From Gordonia sp. SL306 (lineage in GTDB: Bacteria > Actinomycetota > Actinomycetes > Mycobacteriales > Mycobacteriaceae), in contig NZ_CP113063.1 in the NCBI RefSeq assembly GCF_026625785.1, positions 1,860,001 to 1,924,000 on the forward strand: a DNA stretch of 64,000 bases, written 5' to 3'. The notes under the pieces are model-generated. The model was not told where the DNA came from. It ran no database searches and saw only the letters and a program-made list of their open reading frames with translations. Every line of letters begins with the position of its first letter. Positions within the stretch are counted from its first letter, which is position 1. This document shows, one piece after another, positions 27,548-39,883 of the stretch. The position numbers and the translations under genes were made by a program.

Positions 27548-27595
27548 ATGTTGTGCATGAAGAGCATTCTCGTAACCCGCCGCAGCGGGGTCTGA
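27548..27595 (+). CDS. Leader peptide MLCMKSILVTRRSGV
   Basis: A 15-codon ORF, starting almost at the inferred transcript start, that encodes Ile-Leu-Val-Thr-Arg-Arg near its end and stops inside the region just after the 5' arm of a strong hairpin. The form (short peptide, run of branched-chain codons, Arg-Arg close to the end) is like the leader peptides of actinobacterial ilv/leu attenuators. Ribosomes delayed at codons 27566-27574 would cover the hairpin's 5' arm at 27580-27590. That it is translated is inference. Confidence 0.6.
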   Translation: MLCMKSILVTRRSGV

Positions 27596-27616
27596 TCGAC
27601 CGACCCCCCGCTGCGG
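27580..27616 (+). terminator. Attenuator hairpin overlapping the leader peptide end
   Basis: Perfect 11-bp stem: CCGCAGCGGGG at 27580-27590 pairs with CCCCGCTGCGG at 27606-27616, loop of 15 nt. The 5' arm is made of the last codons of the leader peptide (Arg-Ser-Gly-Val). No U-run follows, which is common for actinobacterial terminators. The rest of the 27617-27800 leader holds no gene that I can support; GAGGAGG at its end is the RBS of the next gene. Confidence 0.6.
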
Positions 27617-27800
27617 GGTCGTTGCGCTCTCTGCTCGTCGGTCATCTTTCCTTCGACCGAAACGTAGACACGAGATGCACAGCCTTCATCTTTCTCAGCA
27701 ACCCTGTTCGTGTGATGCACCCGATCCGTTCGCGCCCGACCCGTTCGCTCGCCGATTCGGATGCGACCTGCCCCGAGGCATGCGTGAGGAGGCAGCCGAC

Positions 27801-28208
27801 ATGACGTGGCAAGGATTCACCGACCGATACGCACCCACCGGCGCCATCCGGCTGGGCTCGCTGCGCATCGAGACCGGACGAGAGGACATGGTCACCTGCC
27901 ACGCGACCATCGCCTTCGCCGACCGGATCATGTCACTGCAGGCCAGCGCCGTCGGACCGATCGGTGCGATGACGTCGATGCTCCACGACATCGGAGCGCC
28001 GATCCAGATCGTCAGCCTCCACCAACGCGAGGTCGGCGGCACCGTGACGACATTCCTGCTGTGTGAGTCCGACGACCGGCAGTGCTGGGCCTACGGCGAC
28101 GGCGCCACGGGCGACGAGGCCAACGTCAACGCTCTGATCGCCGGCGCCAACCGGTTGCGGGACCCGATCAGCTCTGGGGCTATCAGCTCTGGGGGTCGAG
28201 AGCGCTGA
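27801..28208 (+). CDS. Stand-alone LeuA allosteric-domain-like protein
   Basis: 135 aa. Residues ~30-115 read like the C-terminal regulatory (LeuA_dimer) domain of 2-isopropylmalate synthase: TCHATIAFADRI, ASAVGPIGAMTSMLHDIGAPIQIVSLHQREV, GGTVTTFLLCESDDRQCWAYGDGATGDEANVNALIAGANRL, matching the GNGP-dAl-ALxxxGid-xxlxdyxehal and GxGxdxnxxxAslxAlvsaxNR pattern of that domain. The catalytic TIM barrel is absent. The start is ATG 27801 with GAGGAGG upstream; a reading from 27675 adds residues without RBS. An Ile-Leu-Val leader peptide and hairpin precede it, supporting a link to branched-chain amino acids. The C-terminal ISSGAISSGG comes from a 15-bp tandem duplication (28167-28194) that overlaps the end of the convergent NUDIX gene. 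Family call is moderately sure; function unknown. Confidence 0.7.
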   Translation: MTWQGFTDRYAPTGAIRLGSLRIETGREDMVTCHATIAFADRIMSLQASAVGPIGAMTSMLHDIGAPIQIVSLHQREVGGTVTTFLLCESDDRQCWAYGDGATGDEANVNALIAGANRLRDPISSGAISSGGRER

Positions 28209-28665
28209 TGCGCTCTCGCAGTCCCGGCCACGCGTTCCCGAACGCCGGGTGCAGAGGCAGTTCCGCCACGTCGTTCTCGGGGACCCAGCGCAGTTCGGCG
28301 GATTCGAAATTGGCCACGGTGCGCACCGGCTCGTCGATATCCGCGATGACCGTGGTGTACGTCCAGCCGCTCGGCGCCTGATGGGTGACGAGCGCGGCAA
28401 CCACGTGCAGGTCGTCTCCGCCGACACCGGCCTCCTCATGCGCCTCGCGGACGGCCGTGTCGATCGCGCTCTCGTGCGAATCGCGCGCGCCGCCGGGGAG
28501 CCCCCATGTCCCGCCCTGATGGGACCACACCGCACGATGCTGCAGCAGGATCGCCGTGGAACCGTCCGGCAGAGGTGCCCGCAACAGCAATCCGGCCGCC
28601 CCGTGGCGCCCCCAGTAGCGCGAACCGTCCGGATCGATCACCCATCCGTCGCCGTCTCCGCGCAC
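28183..28665 (-). CDS. NUDIX hydrolase (MutT-like)
   Basis: 160 aa with a full Nudix box GARDSHESAIDTAVREAHEEAGV (Gx5Ex7REUxEExGU), preceded by HQGGTWGLPG. It would hydrolyse a nucleoside diphosphate linked compound, perhaps an oxidised nucleotide. Its position beside the glnX-glnH-pknG operon corresponds to mutT3 (Rv0413) in M. tuberculosis, though this protein is shorter. GTG at 28665 has AGGAGG close upstream. Its last 26 bases overlap the end of the LeuA-domain gene. Confidence 0.85.
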   Translation of the reverse strand: MRGDGDGWVIDPDGSRYWGRHGAAGLLLRAPLPDGSTAILLQHRAVWSHQGGTWGLPGGARDSHESAIDTAVREAHEEAGVGGDDLHVVAALVTHQAPSGWTYTTVIADIDEPVRTVANFESAELRWVPENDVAELPLHPAFGNAWPGLRERISALDPQS

Positions 28666-29014
28666 CCTGCCTCCTGCCGTCGGTTTCCCGCCCAGTGACC
28701 CAGACCCTCTCCACGGTATGTGAGTTGCGCGACACAGGCCAGGGAAAGCCGGCGCGGATCGGCATCTCGATCACCCGGGGACACGGCCGCTCAAGTCGAG
28801 CCGGTCAGGACGACGAGGACTAGGGTTGAAACCGGTGAGGAACACCGATCCCGACCGGGAGGGAATCGTCGCCGATACCGGGAAAACCCGGTACCTGAAA
28901 CGCGTGCGCTGCCCGGTGCGACACACAAGGTGGAGACTGTGAGCCCAACGCCGGCATGCCCGGCACTAGCGGAAAGCGACGCCGGAATCATGGAGAATTC
29001 GGAAGGACCGTGAG
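28666..29014 (+). promoter_or_regulatory. glnX promoter region and structured leader
   Basis: No gene is evident in these ~350 bases. TAGGGT at 28821-28826 is a good -10 candidate for the glnX operon, which would give a leader of about 180 nt. Inside it TACCGGG-AAAA-CCCGGTA (28876-28893) is a perfect 7-bp hairpin with an AAAA loop. No known riboswitch was recognised. AAGGA 7 nt before 29015 is the glnX RBS. Confidence 0.45.
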
Positions 29015-30456
29015 GTGACCGGCGACGTCTCGCATATGCGGACCGCGCTCACCCGCGCGGGCCGGACCATCCGACCCACTTCTTCCGCCCCGCCGATCCG
29101 GCAGGTACTCGCAGACCGACGGGATCTGGTCGCCGCCGCGCGCCAGCGCGCGCAGTCGCCACTGACCACTCTGCGACACTATGCGGTCACCAGCCCGGGC
29201 AAGCTCATCCTGATCCTGGTGATCCTGGCCCTCGCCTGCCTGACCGCCGGGCTGTACGCCTCCGACACCCTGGAGAAGCGCACCCAGACGCTGCAGGAGA
29301 TGATCGACCGGACCGAGCCGCTCGCGGAGGCCTCGCAGGTCCTCTACAGCTCGCTGTCGATCGCCGACGCCGCGGCGAACTCGGCGTTCATCTCGGGCGG
29401 CCTGGAATCCCCCGAACTCCGCACGCGCTATTCCGATGCGCTGGCCACGGCGTCGTCGTCGTTGATAACGGCCGCAGGCACCACTCACGACCTCGCCGAT
29501 TCCGAGAGCGCCACCGTCCAGCGGGAGTCCAACGCGGACCTGCGGACCCTGGCCATCAACATCCCGGCATACAGCGGACTCATCGAGACCGCGCGCACCA
29601 ACAACCGGCTCGGCAACCCGGTGGGCTCCTCCTACCTGGGTCAGGCGTCGACGATGATGCAGGACAAGATCCTGCCCGCCGCGCAGCGGCTCTACGAACG
29701 TCGCTCCCGGTCGATCGCCGATCCGCAGAGCACCCTGACAGTCCCGCCGTGGGGCGTGTACGCCGCGCTCATCGTGCTCATCGTCGGCCTCGTCGCGACC
29801 AGCCGCTACCTCCAGAGACGGACCCGTCGCCGCTTCAACATCGGAGTGCTCGCCGCTCTCATCGCGGTGATCGTGGGCACGGTCTGGTTGTTGGCGTCGG
29901 GTCTCATGTCGGTTGCCGCGACCAACAACGCGCGCATCGACGGCGCCGAACCCCTCCGCGACCTCACGTCGGCGCGCATCATGACCCAGCAGGCCAGGTC
30001 CGCGGAAACGCTGTCGCTGGTGCGACGTGGCGATCAGGACGATCTGGACCGCACCTTCACCGACGCGACCACGAACATCGGCCGCACCCTCGACCAGCTG
30101 GGCAAGGATCGCGACGACTCCAGCGCGGTGTCGGCGGGACAGCTCTACAACGCCAACTACGTCCTGGCCCGCTGGAAGGAACTCGACGCGCAGGTCCGCT
30201 CGCAGATGAGTTCCGGCAATTTCGCGCGCGCCCGCGTGATGACGGTGGGCGACGGCCCCAATTCGACGGCGCAGGCCTACGGTGATCTGGATCGGGCGCT
30301 GGTCGACACGATCACCACCACCCGGCTCTCCTTCCGCGACGACATCAACACCGCGCAGCGGGTGCTCGGATACACCGGCACCGGCATCCTCCTGCTGACC
30401 CTGTTCGCCGGGGCCGCCGTGATCGTCGGCCTCATCCCGCGTATCCGGGAGTACCG

Positions 30457-30460
<4 letters not shown>
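29015..30460 (+). CDS. glnX: GlnX-like transmembrane sensor protein
   Basis: 481 aa, membrane protein with helices near residues 62-84, 245-265, 270-292 and 445-470, and two mainly helical extracytoplasmic domains (TLEKRTQTLQEMIDRTEPLAEASQVLYSSLSIADAAANSAF and the later ARIMTQQARSAETLSLVRRG), a four-helix-bundle look as in chemoreceptor sensor domains. It matches M. tuberculosis Rv0412c (GlnX), which works with GlnH and PknG to sense aspartate/glutamate. GTG at 29015 has an AAGGA site; its stop overlaps the glnH ATG (ATGA). The operon order glnX-glnH-pknG is conserved. Confidence 0.85.
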
Positions 30461-34027
<3,567 letters not shown>

Positions 34028-34048
34028 TCGGCCGGCGGGTCGCCGGGA

Positions 34049-35263
34049 CTAGAGCTCGGCGACGATCTCTGCCGACTGCCGCGCGATCGCCAGCTCCTCG
34101 TTGGTGGGGACGACCAGCACGTCGACCTTGCTGCCATCGGCCGAGATGCGCCTGGCCTGCTTGGTACGCACCGCATTTCGTTCGTGGTCGACGATGATGC
34201 CGTAGTTCTCCAGGTTCGTGAGCGCATCGGCACGGACCGTCACGGCGTTCTCCCCGACCCCGGCCGTGAACGTGATCGCGTCCACCCTCCCGAGCTCGAT
34301 CATGTACGCGCCGATATACCGTCGGAGCCGGTGGATGTAGACGTCGTAGGCCTTGCGCGCACCGGCATCGCCTGCCGCCATCTTCTCGGTGATCGCGCGA
34401 AAGTCGTTCTCGCCGCACAGCCCCTTGAGTCCCGACTGCTTGTTCAGCAGCGTGTCGATCTGGTCCACACCGAGTTTCGCCACCCGGTTCAGATGCATCA
34501 CGATGCCGGGATCGATGTCACCACTGCGAGTGCCCATCACGAGCCCCTCCAACGGCGTCATACCCATCGACGTGTCGACGGGCCTGCCACCGGCGATGGC
34601 CGAAGCCGATGCGCCGTTGCCGAGGTGGAGCACGATCTGGTTGACCTCGTCGACCGGGCGCCCGAGGAACTCCGCGACCTGACCGGAGACGTACTCGTGA
34701 CTGGTGCCGTGAAAACCGTAGCGGCGGATGGCATGCATGCTGGCGACACCGCGGTCGATCGCGTAGGTGGCCGCGGCATCGGGCAGCGAGTGGAAGAACG
34801 CGGTGTCGAACACCGCAACCGACGGAACATCGGGGAGCAATGCCCGCACCGCTTCGATCCCGATCAGGTTCGCCGGATTGTGCAGTGGCGCAAGGGTCGA
34901 TATCCGGCCGATCTCGGAGATCACCTCGGTGGTGATCAGCGTCGGCTGATGGAAGATCCGTCCGCCGTGGACGACGCGATGACCGACGGCGCGCAGGCCG
35001 ACCCTGGCGAGATCCGTTCCGCGGTCGGCGAAGAACGCCATCGCCGACTCGACCGCCGCCCGATGGTCTGGCAGCGTCCGTACCTCGGTCACCGATTCGC
35101 CGCCCTGCTCGTGGGTGATCGACGAGTCGTGCTCACCGATCCGTTCCGCGATGCCGTCCGCCAGCACCTCTTCGGTATCCGGATGGAGCAGTTGGTATTT
35201 GAGCGACGACGAGCCGGCGTTGAGGACCAGCACGGCACCTTCGGCCGACTTCGGATCACTCAT
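34049..35263 (-). CDS. ackA: Acetate kinase
   Basis: 404 aa; interconverts acetyl phosphate + ADP and acetate + ATP. Motifs: N-terminal VLNAGSSSLKYQLL, HRVVHGG, FDTAFF, YGFHGTSHEYV, LHLGNGASA, FTAGVGEN. ATG at 35263 overlaps the pta stop (ATGA), so the pta-ackA pair is co-translated and forms the Pta-AckA acetate pathway. Ends 21 bp from the convergent pknG stop. Confidence 0.96.
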   Translation of the reverse strand: MSDPKSAEGAVLVLNAGSSSLKYQLLHPDTEEVLADGIAERIGEHDSSITHEQGGESVTEVRTLPDHRAAVESAMAFFADRGTDLARVGLRAVGHRVVHGGRIFHQPTLITTEVISEIGRISTLAPLHNPANLIGIEAVRALLPDVPSVAVFDTAFFHSLPDAAATYAIDRGVASMHAIRRYGFHGTSHEYVSGQVAEFLGRPVDEVNQIVLHLGNGASASAIAGGRPVDTSMGMTPLEGLVMGTRSGDIDPGIVMHLNRVAKLGVDQIDTLLNKQSGLKGLCGENDFRAITEKMAAGDAGARKAYDVYIHRLRRYIGAYMIELGRVDAITFTAGVGENAVTVRADALTNLENYGIIVDHERNAVRTKQARRISADGSKVDVLVVPTNEELAIARQSAEIVAEL

Positions 35264-37362
35264 CGTTCCTCCCCGGAGGTCGGGGCCTGCTGGGCCTGGA
35301 TGGCGGTGATAGCGACCGTGTTGACGATGTCGGAGACCAGCGCCCCCCGCGAGAGATCGTTGATCGGTTTGTTGAGTCCCTGCAGGACCGGTCCGATCGC
35401 GATCGCGTTCGCGCTCCGCTGCACGGCCTTGTAGGTGTTGTTGCCGGTGTTGAGGTCGGGGAAGATCAGCACCGTCGCCTTGCCGGCCACCGGGGAATCC
35501 GGCATCTTGGTCGCGGCGACGCTCGGCTCGACGGCCGCGTCGTACTGAATCGGCCCTTCCACCAAGATCTCCGGCGACCGTTCACGTACCAGATCGGTGG
35601 CGACGCGCACCTTGTCGACGTCGGCGCCGGAGCCGGACTGGCCCGTCGAATAGGACAGCATCGCGACGCGGGCGTCGATGCCGAACTGCTCGGCCGTCTG
35701 CGCCGACGAGATCGCGATGTCGGCCAGCTGTTCGGCGGTGGGGTCGGGGACCACGGCGCAGTCGCCGTAGGCCAGCACCTGATCGGCGAGGCACATGAAG
35801 AAGACGCTCGACACCGTCGACACCCCGGGGCTGGTCTTGATGATCTCGAAGGACGGGCGGATGGTGTGCGCGGTGGTGTGCACCGCACCGGAGACCATCC
35901 CGTCGGCGAGTCCGGTGTGAACCATCATCGTGCCGAAATAGGAGACGTCGCGCATGGTCTCGACGGCACGCTCGAGGTCCATCCCCTTGTGCTTGCGCAG
36001 GTCGGTGTAGAGCGCGGCAAACTCGTCGAGCCGATCGGAGGTGGCCGGGTCGATCACGTCGACGCCGTCGATGTCGAGTGCGAGTTCCTGTGCGCGAGTG
36101 CGTACGACGTCCTCGTCACCGAGCAGGGTGAGCCGCGCGACCCCGCGGCGCAGCAGTCTGCCGGCCGCCCGCAGGATACGATCCTCCTCCCCCTCGGGGA
36201 GCACGATGTGCTTGCGCTCCGAGCGGGCCTGCGCCACCAGGCTGTATTCGAACATCTGCGGGGTGACCACCGACGGGGTACGGACGTCGAGGACCTTCAT
36301 CACCGCCTCCGGGGCGATGTGTTCCTCCATCAATGCGAGCGCGGCCTCGATCTTGCGTGCCGATCCGACGGCCACCCGACCGCGGGTGTGGGCCGCGGTT
36401 CGAGCCGTCTCGTAGGTACCCTGCGCACACGAGATGATCGGCAGGGTCGGCCTCAGTCCGCTCACCAGTGCCTGGATCATCGGATGTGGGCGCAGACCAC
36501 CGTTGAGGATGATCCCGGACAGCCGGGGAAACCCTTGCGCGGTATTGGCATTGACCAGCGCGAGCAGCACGTCGGAGCGATCGGCCGGGGTGATGACCAC
36601 CGTCCCGTCGGTCAGCCGCTCGAGGATGTGCTCGACCGTCATACCGCCGACCATCACCTTGAGCGCCTCGCGGTCGAGGAGTTCCTCGTCGCCGCTGTAC
36701 ATCTCGGCGCCGAGTGCATCCTTCAGCTCGGCCATGGTCGGTGCGAACAGCACCGGCGCCTCCGGCAGACACCAGGTCGGCGTGCCCGTCTTCTCCACCT
36801 CCTTGCCGATCACCACCATCAGTTCCGGTTCACACCGGTTGACGACGATGGCGGCGGTGGTGGCGTGCACTGCCGAGATCTCGGTGAGGAGCAGATCTGC
36901 GAGCCCGTGGAGTTCGGACGCGCTCCGCCCGGTTGCCTTGATGGCCAGGATGATCGGCGCCGACAGGTTGGCCGCGATGCGCGCGTTGAAGCTCAGCTCG
37001 GAGGGGTTGCCGACGTCGGTGTAGTCCGACCCGATCACCAGGACCGTGTCACAGCGGGCCTCGACGGCGTGGAAGCGCGCGACGATCTCACCGATGGCGC
37101 CTTCCGGATCCGCGTGAACCTGTTCGTAGGTCACGCCGATGCAGTCCTCGTACGGCAGATCGACCGAGGCATGGTCGATCAGGAGGTCGAGGATGTAATC
37201 GCGTTCGCCCGCGGCAGCCCGCGAGATGGGGCGGAAGACCCCGACGCGCCCGCCGGTCGCCGACAGCAGGGCCAGCAGGCCAAGCGCGATCGTGGACTTG
37301 CCCGTGTCGCCCTCCGCGGACGCGATGTAGATGCTGTTCGACGTGCCGGTGTCTGCACCCAT
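35260..37362 (-). CDS. pta: Phosphate acetyltransferase (long form)
   Basis: 700 aa; converts acetyl-CoA and phosphate to acetyl phosphate. N-terminal P-loop-like AAA_26 domain (SIYIASAEGDTGKSTIALGLL), central DRTGG domain (~residues 220-330) and C-terminal catalytic PTA domain (LPEGEEDRILRAAGRLLRRGVARLTLLGDEDVV ... VLIFPDLNTGNNTYKAVQR). ATG at 37362 replaces a longer reading to 37656, whose extra residues show no fold and lie over the neighbouring gene. Operon with ackA. Confidence 0.95.
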   Translation of the reverse strand: MGADTGTSNSIYIASAEGDTGKSTIALGLLALLSATGGRVGVFRPISRAAAGERDYILDLLIDHASVDLPYEDCIGVTYEQVHADPEGAIGEIVARFHAVEARCDTVLVIGSDYTDVGNPSELSFNARIAANLSAPIILAIKATGRSASELHGLADLLLTEISAVHATTAAIVVNRCEPELMVVIGKEVEKTGTPTWCLPEAPVLFAPTMAELKDALGAEMYSGDEELLDREALKVMVGGMTVEHILERLTDGTVVITPADRSDVLLALVNANTAQGFPRLSGIILNGGLRPHPMIQALVSGLRPTLPIISCAQGTYETARTAAHTRGRVAVGSARKIEAALALMEEHIAPEAVMKVLDVRTPSVVTPQMFEYSLVAQARSERKHIVLPEGEEDRILRAAGRLLRRGVARLTLLGDEDVVRTRAQELALDIDGVDVIDPATSDRLDEFAALYTDLRKHKGMDLERAVETMRDVSYFGTMMVHTGLADGMVSGAVHTTAHTIRPSFEIIKTSPGVSTVSSVFFMCLADQVLAYGDCAVVPDPTAEQLADIAISSAQTAEQFGIDARVAMLSYSTGQSGSGADVDKVRVATDLVRERSPEILVEGPIQYDAAVEPSVAATKMPDSPVAGKATVLIFPDLNTGNNTYKAVQRSANAIAIGPVLQGLNKPINDLSRGALVSDIVNTVAITAIQAQQAPTSGEER

Positions 37363-37390
37363 GACCGCCAGCCTATCGGCAGGCGGCGAT

Positions 37391-39022
37391 TCAGAGCAGG
37401 ATGCCGGGATTGCAGACACCCTCCGGATCGAGCGTCTGCTTGACCGCACGCAGCGACGCGAGCGCGAGCTCACCGATCTCGTCGTGGTAGGCAGCACGAT
37501 GGTCGCGACCCACCGCGTGATGATGGGTGATGCTCGCACCGGTGGCCCCGATCGCATCGTTGGCCGCGATCTTCGCGGCCGACCACTGGGCGATGGGGTC
37601 GTCGGCCTGCGGGCAGACCACCGTGAAATACAGCGATGCCCCGGCCGGATAGACATGGCTGATGTGGCACATCACCAGCGGCGGAGTACCCGCCTCGGTG
37701 AGGGCGTCGGTGAGCGCCGCGGTGACGGCGGCCTTGAGGTCGGTCAGTCGCGACCAGTAGGTGACAGTCTCGAGGGTCTCCACCAGGACGCCGGCGTCGA
37801 GGAGCGGATCGCGCAGGTAGGGGGCCCGGAAACGGCCGGTGCGCCACGCCTCCCCCGGGCCGGTGCCCAGGCCCACGCCGCCGGCCTGTTCGAGAACCCG
37901 CCCGGCCGCATTTCGCCGAGCCTCGGCCTCTTGCCGCTGCCCCTCGTATCCGACCACCACCAGGCAGCCACCCTGCGCGGTCGCATCGGCATCGGCGCCT
38001 GCACCATCCGGGTCGGCGAGGTTGATCGCGGTCTCCGTCTCGTCGGACAGCCGAAGCACGGTGGGCATCGGCCCGTCCTGTGCGAGCGCGCGCAGGGCGG
38101 TGGCACCCGAGTCGAAGTCGTCGAACCGCCAACCCTCGAACACCCGGTGCGCGGGAGCCGGACGGACGCGCACGGTGACCTCGGTGATGATGCCGAACGC
38201 CCCCTCGGAGCCGAGGACGAGTTGGCGCAGATCCGGCCCGGCCGCCGATTTCGGGGCCGTGCCGACCGTCATGGTCCCGCGTGGTGTGGCCAGTGTCAGC
38301 CCCTCGACGATCTCGTCGAATCGACCGTATCCGGCCGAGGACTGACCGGCCGACCGGGTCGCCGCGTAGCCACCGATCCCGGCACCGGCGTACGACTGCG
38401 GGAAGTGACCGATCGTGTATCCCTTGGCGCGCAACAACTCCTCCGCACGGACCCCGCGCAGACCTGCCTGCAGCGTCGCGGTGCGAGAGATCTCGTCGAT
38501 CTCGACCAGACCGTCGAGCCGGGCGAGGTCCACACTGACGACGCCCGCGAACCCGGTGCGATCCGGTGCGAGTCCACCGACCACCGATGTGCCGCCGGTG
38601 AACGGCACCACGGCGACGTGATGGACCGCACAGATCTCGAGGATGCGGAGTACGTCGTCGTGCGATCCCGGGCTGACGACGAGGTCGGGTGCATCGCAGG
38701 CGTCGCCACCGCGCAGCGCCAGGATGTCAGGAGTCGAGTAGCCACGGGTGTGGTCGATGCGCGCCCGGTGATCGTCGGTCACGTTCGCCTCGCCCAGTAC
38801 GTCGACGAGGGCCGACCGCGCGGCGGGCGGGATCGCCGGGTCGTCGAGCACGACGTCGTCGGGGGCCACTCCCCTCCGCTCGCTGCCGTCGGCGCCGACC
38901 AGCGCTGCCGCGGCCGCAGGCAATTCGCCGGGCGTTTCCGGGTCACCCCACCGTGGCCTGCGCAGATGGACGACCGGCAGGGCGGTCTCGTCGGTGCTCG
39001 GTGAATCGGCGTGGATCTTCAT
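37391..39022 (-). CDS. FAD-binding oxidase, alkyldihydroxyacetone-phosphate synthase-like
   Basis: 543 aa of the PCMH/VAO flavoprotein family. The FAD pyrophosphate loop PFTGGTSVVGG, the SYAGAGIGGYAATRSAGQSSAGYGRFDEIVEGL stretch, LRQLVLGSEGAFGIITEVTVRVRP and the C-terminal THHHAVGRDH region match AGPS-like enzymes (compare Rv2251 and AgpS in mycobacteria); the HHH is close to the C-terminal active-site histidines of AGPS. True ether-lipid synthesis is unproven; D-lactate/glycolate-type oxidation is an alternative. ATG at 39022 has GAGGAGG upstream. It is part of an accessory block between pta and fgd and follows the TetR gene in the same direction. Confidence 0.8.
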   Translation of the reverse strand: MKIHADSPSTDETALPVVHLRRPRWGDPETPGELPAAAAALVGADGSERRGVAPDDVVLDDPAIPPAARSALVDVLGEANVTDDHRARIDHTRGYSTPDILALRGGDACDAPDLVVSPGSHDDVLRILEICAVHHVAVVPFTGGTSVVGGLAPDRTGFAGVVSVDLARLDGLVEIDEISRTATLQAGLRGVRAEELLRAKGYTIGHFPQSYAGAGIGGYAATRSAGQSSAGYGRFDEIVEGLTLATPRGTMTVGTAPKSAAGPDLRQLVLGSEGAFGIITEVTVRVRPAPAHRVFEGWRFDDFDSGATALRALAQDGPMPTVLRLSDETETAINLADPDGAGADADATAQGGCLVVVGYEGQRQEAEARRNAAGRVLEQAGGVGLGTGPGEAWRTGRFRAPYLRDPLLDAGVLVETLETVTYWSRLTDLKAAVTAALTDALTEAGTPPLVMCHISHVYPAGASLYFTVVCPQADDPIAQWSAAKIAANDAIGATGASITHHHAVGRDHRAAYHDEIGELALASLRAVKQTLDPEGVCNPGILL

Positions 39023-39135
39023 GGCAGCCGGCCTCCTCGGGATCGTTACACATTCACCCTAACTGTCACGGGGCCCGGTGACTGGCACTGCCACCGAAGG
39101 ACACCGCGACGATGCGTCCCAGAAGTCCGTCCGTT

Positions 39136-39250
39136 CCAGAAAAGCGCCCCGGAAATGCGCCCTCGAGCGGCGCACCGCGGAGCATAGGTAGATGGCCCCC
39201 GTGCTGAGGGTGCTTTTCTGGGGCGCTTTTCTGGGGCGCTTATCAGGGGT
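39136..39250. repeat. 13-bp tandem repeat with distant inverted copy
   Basis: GCTTTTCTGGGGC occurs twice head-to-tail (39212-39224, 39225-39237), followed by a degenerate third unit at 39238-39250. CCAGAAAAGCGCCCC at 39136-39150 is the exact reverse complement of 39220-39234, so the RNA or DNA can fold into a 15-bp stem. It occupies the gap between the TetR gene and the FAD oxidase; no gene is credible in 39023-39280. Confidence 0.75.
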
Positions 39251-39280
39251 GGCGGGCCCGTCGGCCGAGCGTCGACCGAC

Positions 39281-39829
39281 TCACCTGACGATCGCACGCA
39301 CGACGAGGTCCGCGATCTCCTCGTCGGACAGAGCACTGTCCGGGATGAGCATCAACGAATAGATGGTGCGCACGAGGAACTCGGCCGCGCCCTCAGGGTT
39401 CGGGTACAGCTGATCGCCGATCTCCGGTTGGAGGTCGGGGAGGGTTTCCGCGACGATCTGGTGGATCAGGGTCGGCCCACCAGCGTCCTTCGTCGCCACC
39501 AGGGCGCGCACGATCTCCTCGGGCTCGTTGCGCAGGACATACTGCAGCGCTTCGTGTTCGCGGATGTAGGGCAGCACGTTGAGGATCTGCGCCCGCACCT
39601 TGCCCGCCGCGTCGGGTTCGGAGTCGGCCCACTCACGCAACTTGACGCGCAGGGTGGCCACCTCACGCTCGACGATCGCCGCGATGAGGGCATCCTTGCC
39701 GCCGAACATCCGGTAGGCCGTCGCCCGGGCCACGCCTGCCTGCCGGGCCACCGACGTCAGGCTCAGCGCCTTGGCACCGAAGCGTGACACCACTGCCACC
39801 CCGACGTCCACCATCCGGTCACGATCCAT
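39281..39829 (-). CDS. TetR/AcrR family transcriptional regulator
   Basis: 182 aa. N-terminal HTH LTSVARQAGVARATAYRMFGGKDALIAAI, then a helical ligand domain with a plausible TetR_C (VREIL-type) fold: RAQILNVLPYIREHEALQYVLRNEPEEIVRALV. ATG at 39829 is chosen over the TTG at 39838. It precedes the FAD oxidase by 258 bp in the same direction, with a repeat-rich gap; it may control that gene or itself. Ligand unknown. Confidence 0.85.
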   Translation of the reverse strand: MDRDRMVDVGVAVVSRFGAKALSLTSVARQAGVARATAYRMFGGKDALIAAIVEREVATLRVKLREWADSEPDAAGKVRAQILNVLPYIREHEALQYVLRNEPEEIVRALVATKDAGGPTLIHQIVAETLPDLQPEIGDQLYPNPEGAAEFLVRTIYSLMLIPDSALSDEEIADLVVRAIVR

Positions 39830-39883
39830 GGCTGTCAACGGTATCGGACGTACGAGGCAGGTACGGCCTGCCGGACGTCCCGA

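Noticed and set aside
27675..27800. Upstream extension of the LeuA-domain protein to ATG 27675
   Set aside because: No RBS, residues do not resemble the domain, while ATG 27801 has GAGGAGG at the right distance.
28666..29014. Known riboswitch (ydaO/c-di-AMP or glutamine type) before glnX
   Set aside because: Conserved core sequences of these classes could not be found; only a generic hairpin is present.
39046..39336. A 96-codon minus-strand frame in the TetR/FAD-oxidase gap
   Set aside because: Overlaps tetR, is built largely from the 13-bp repeats, has no RBS and no recognisable protein features.
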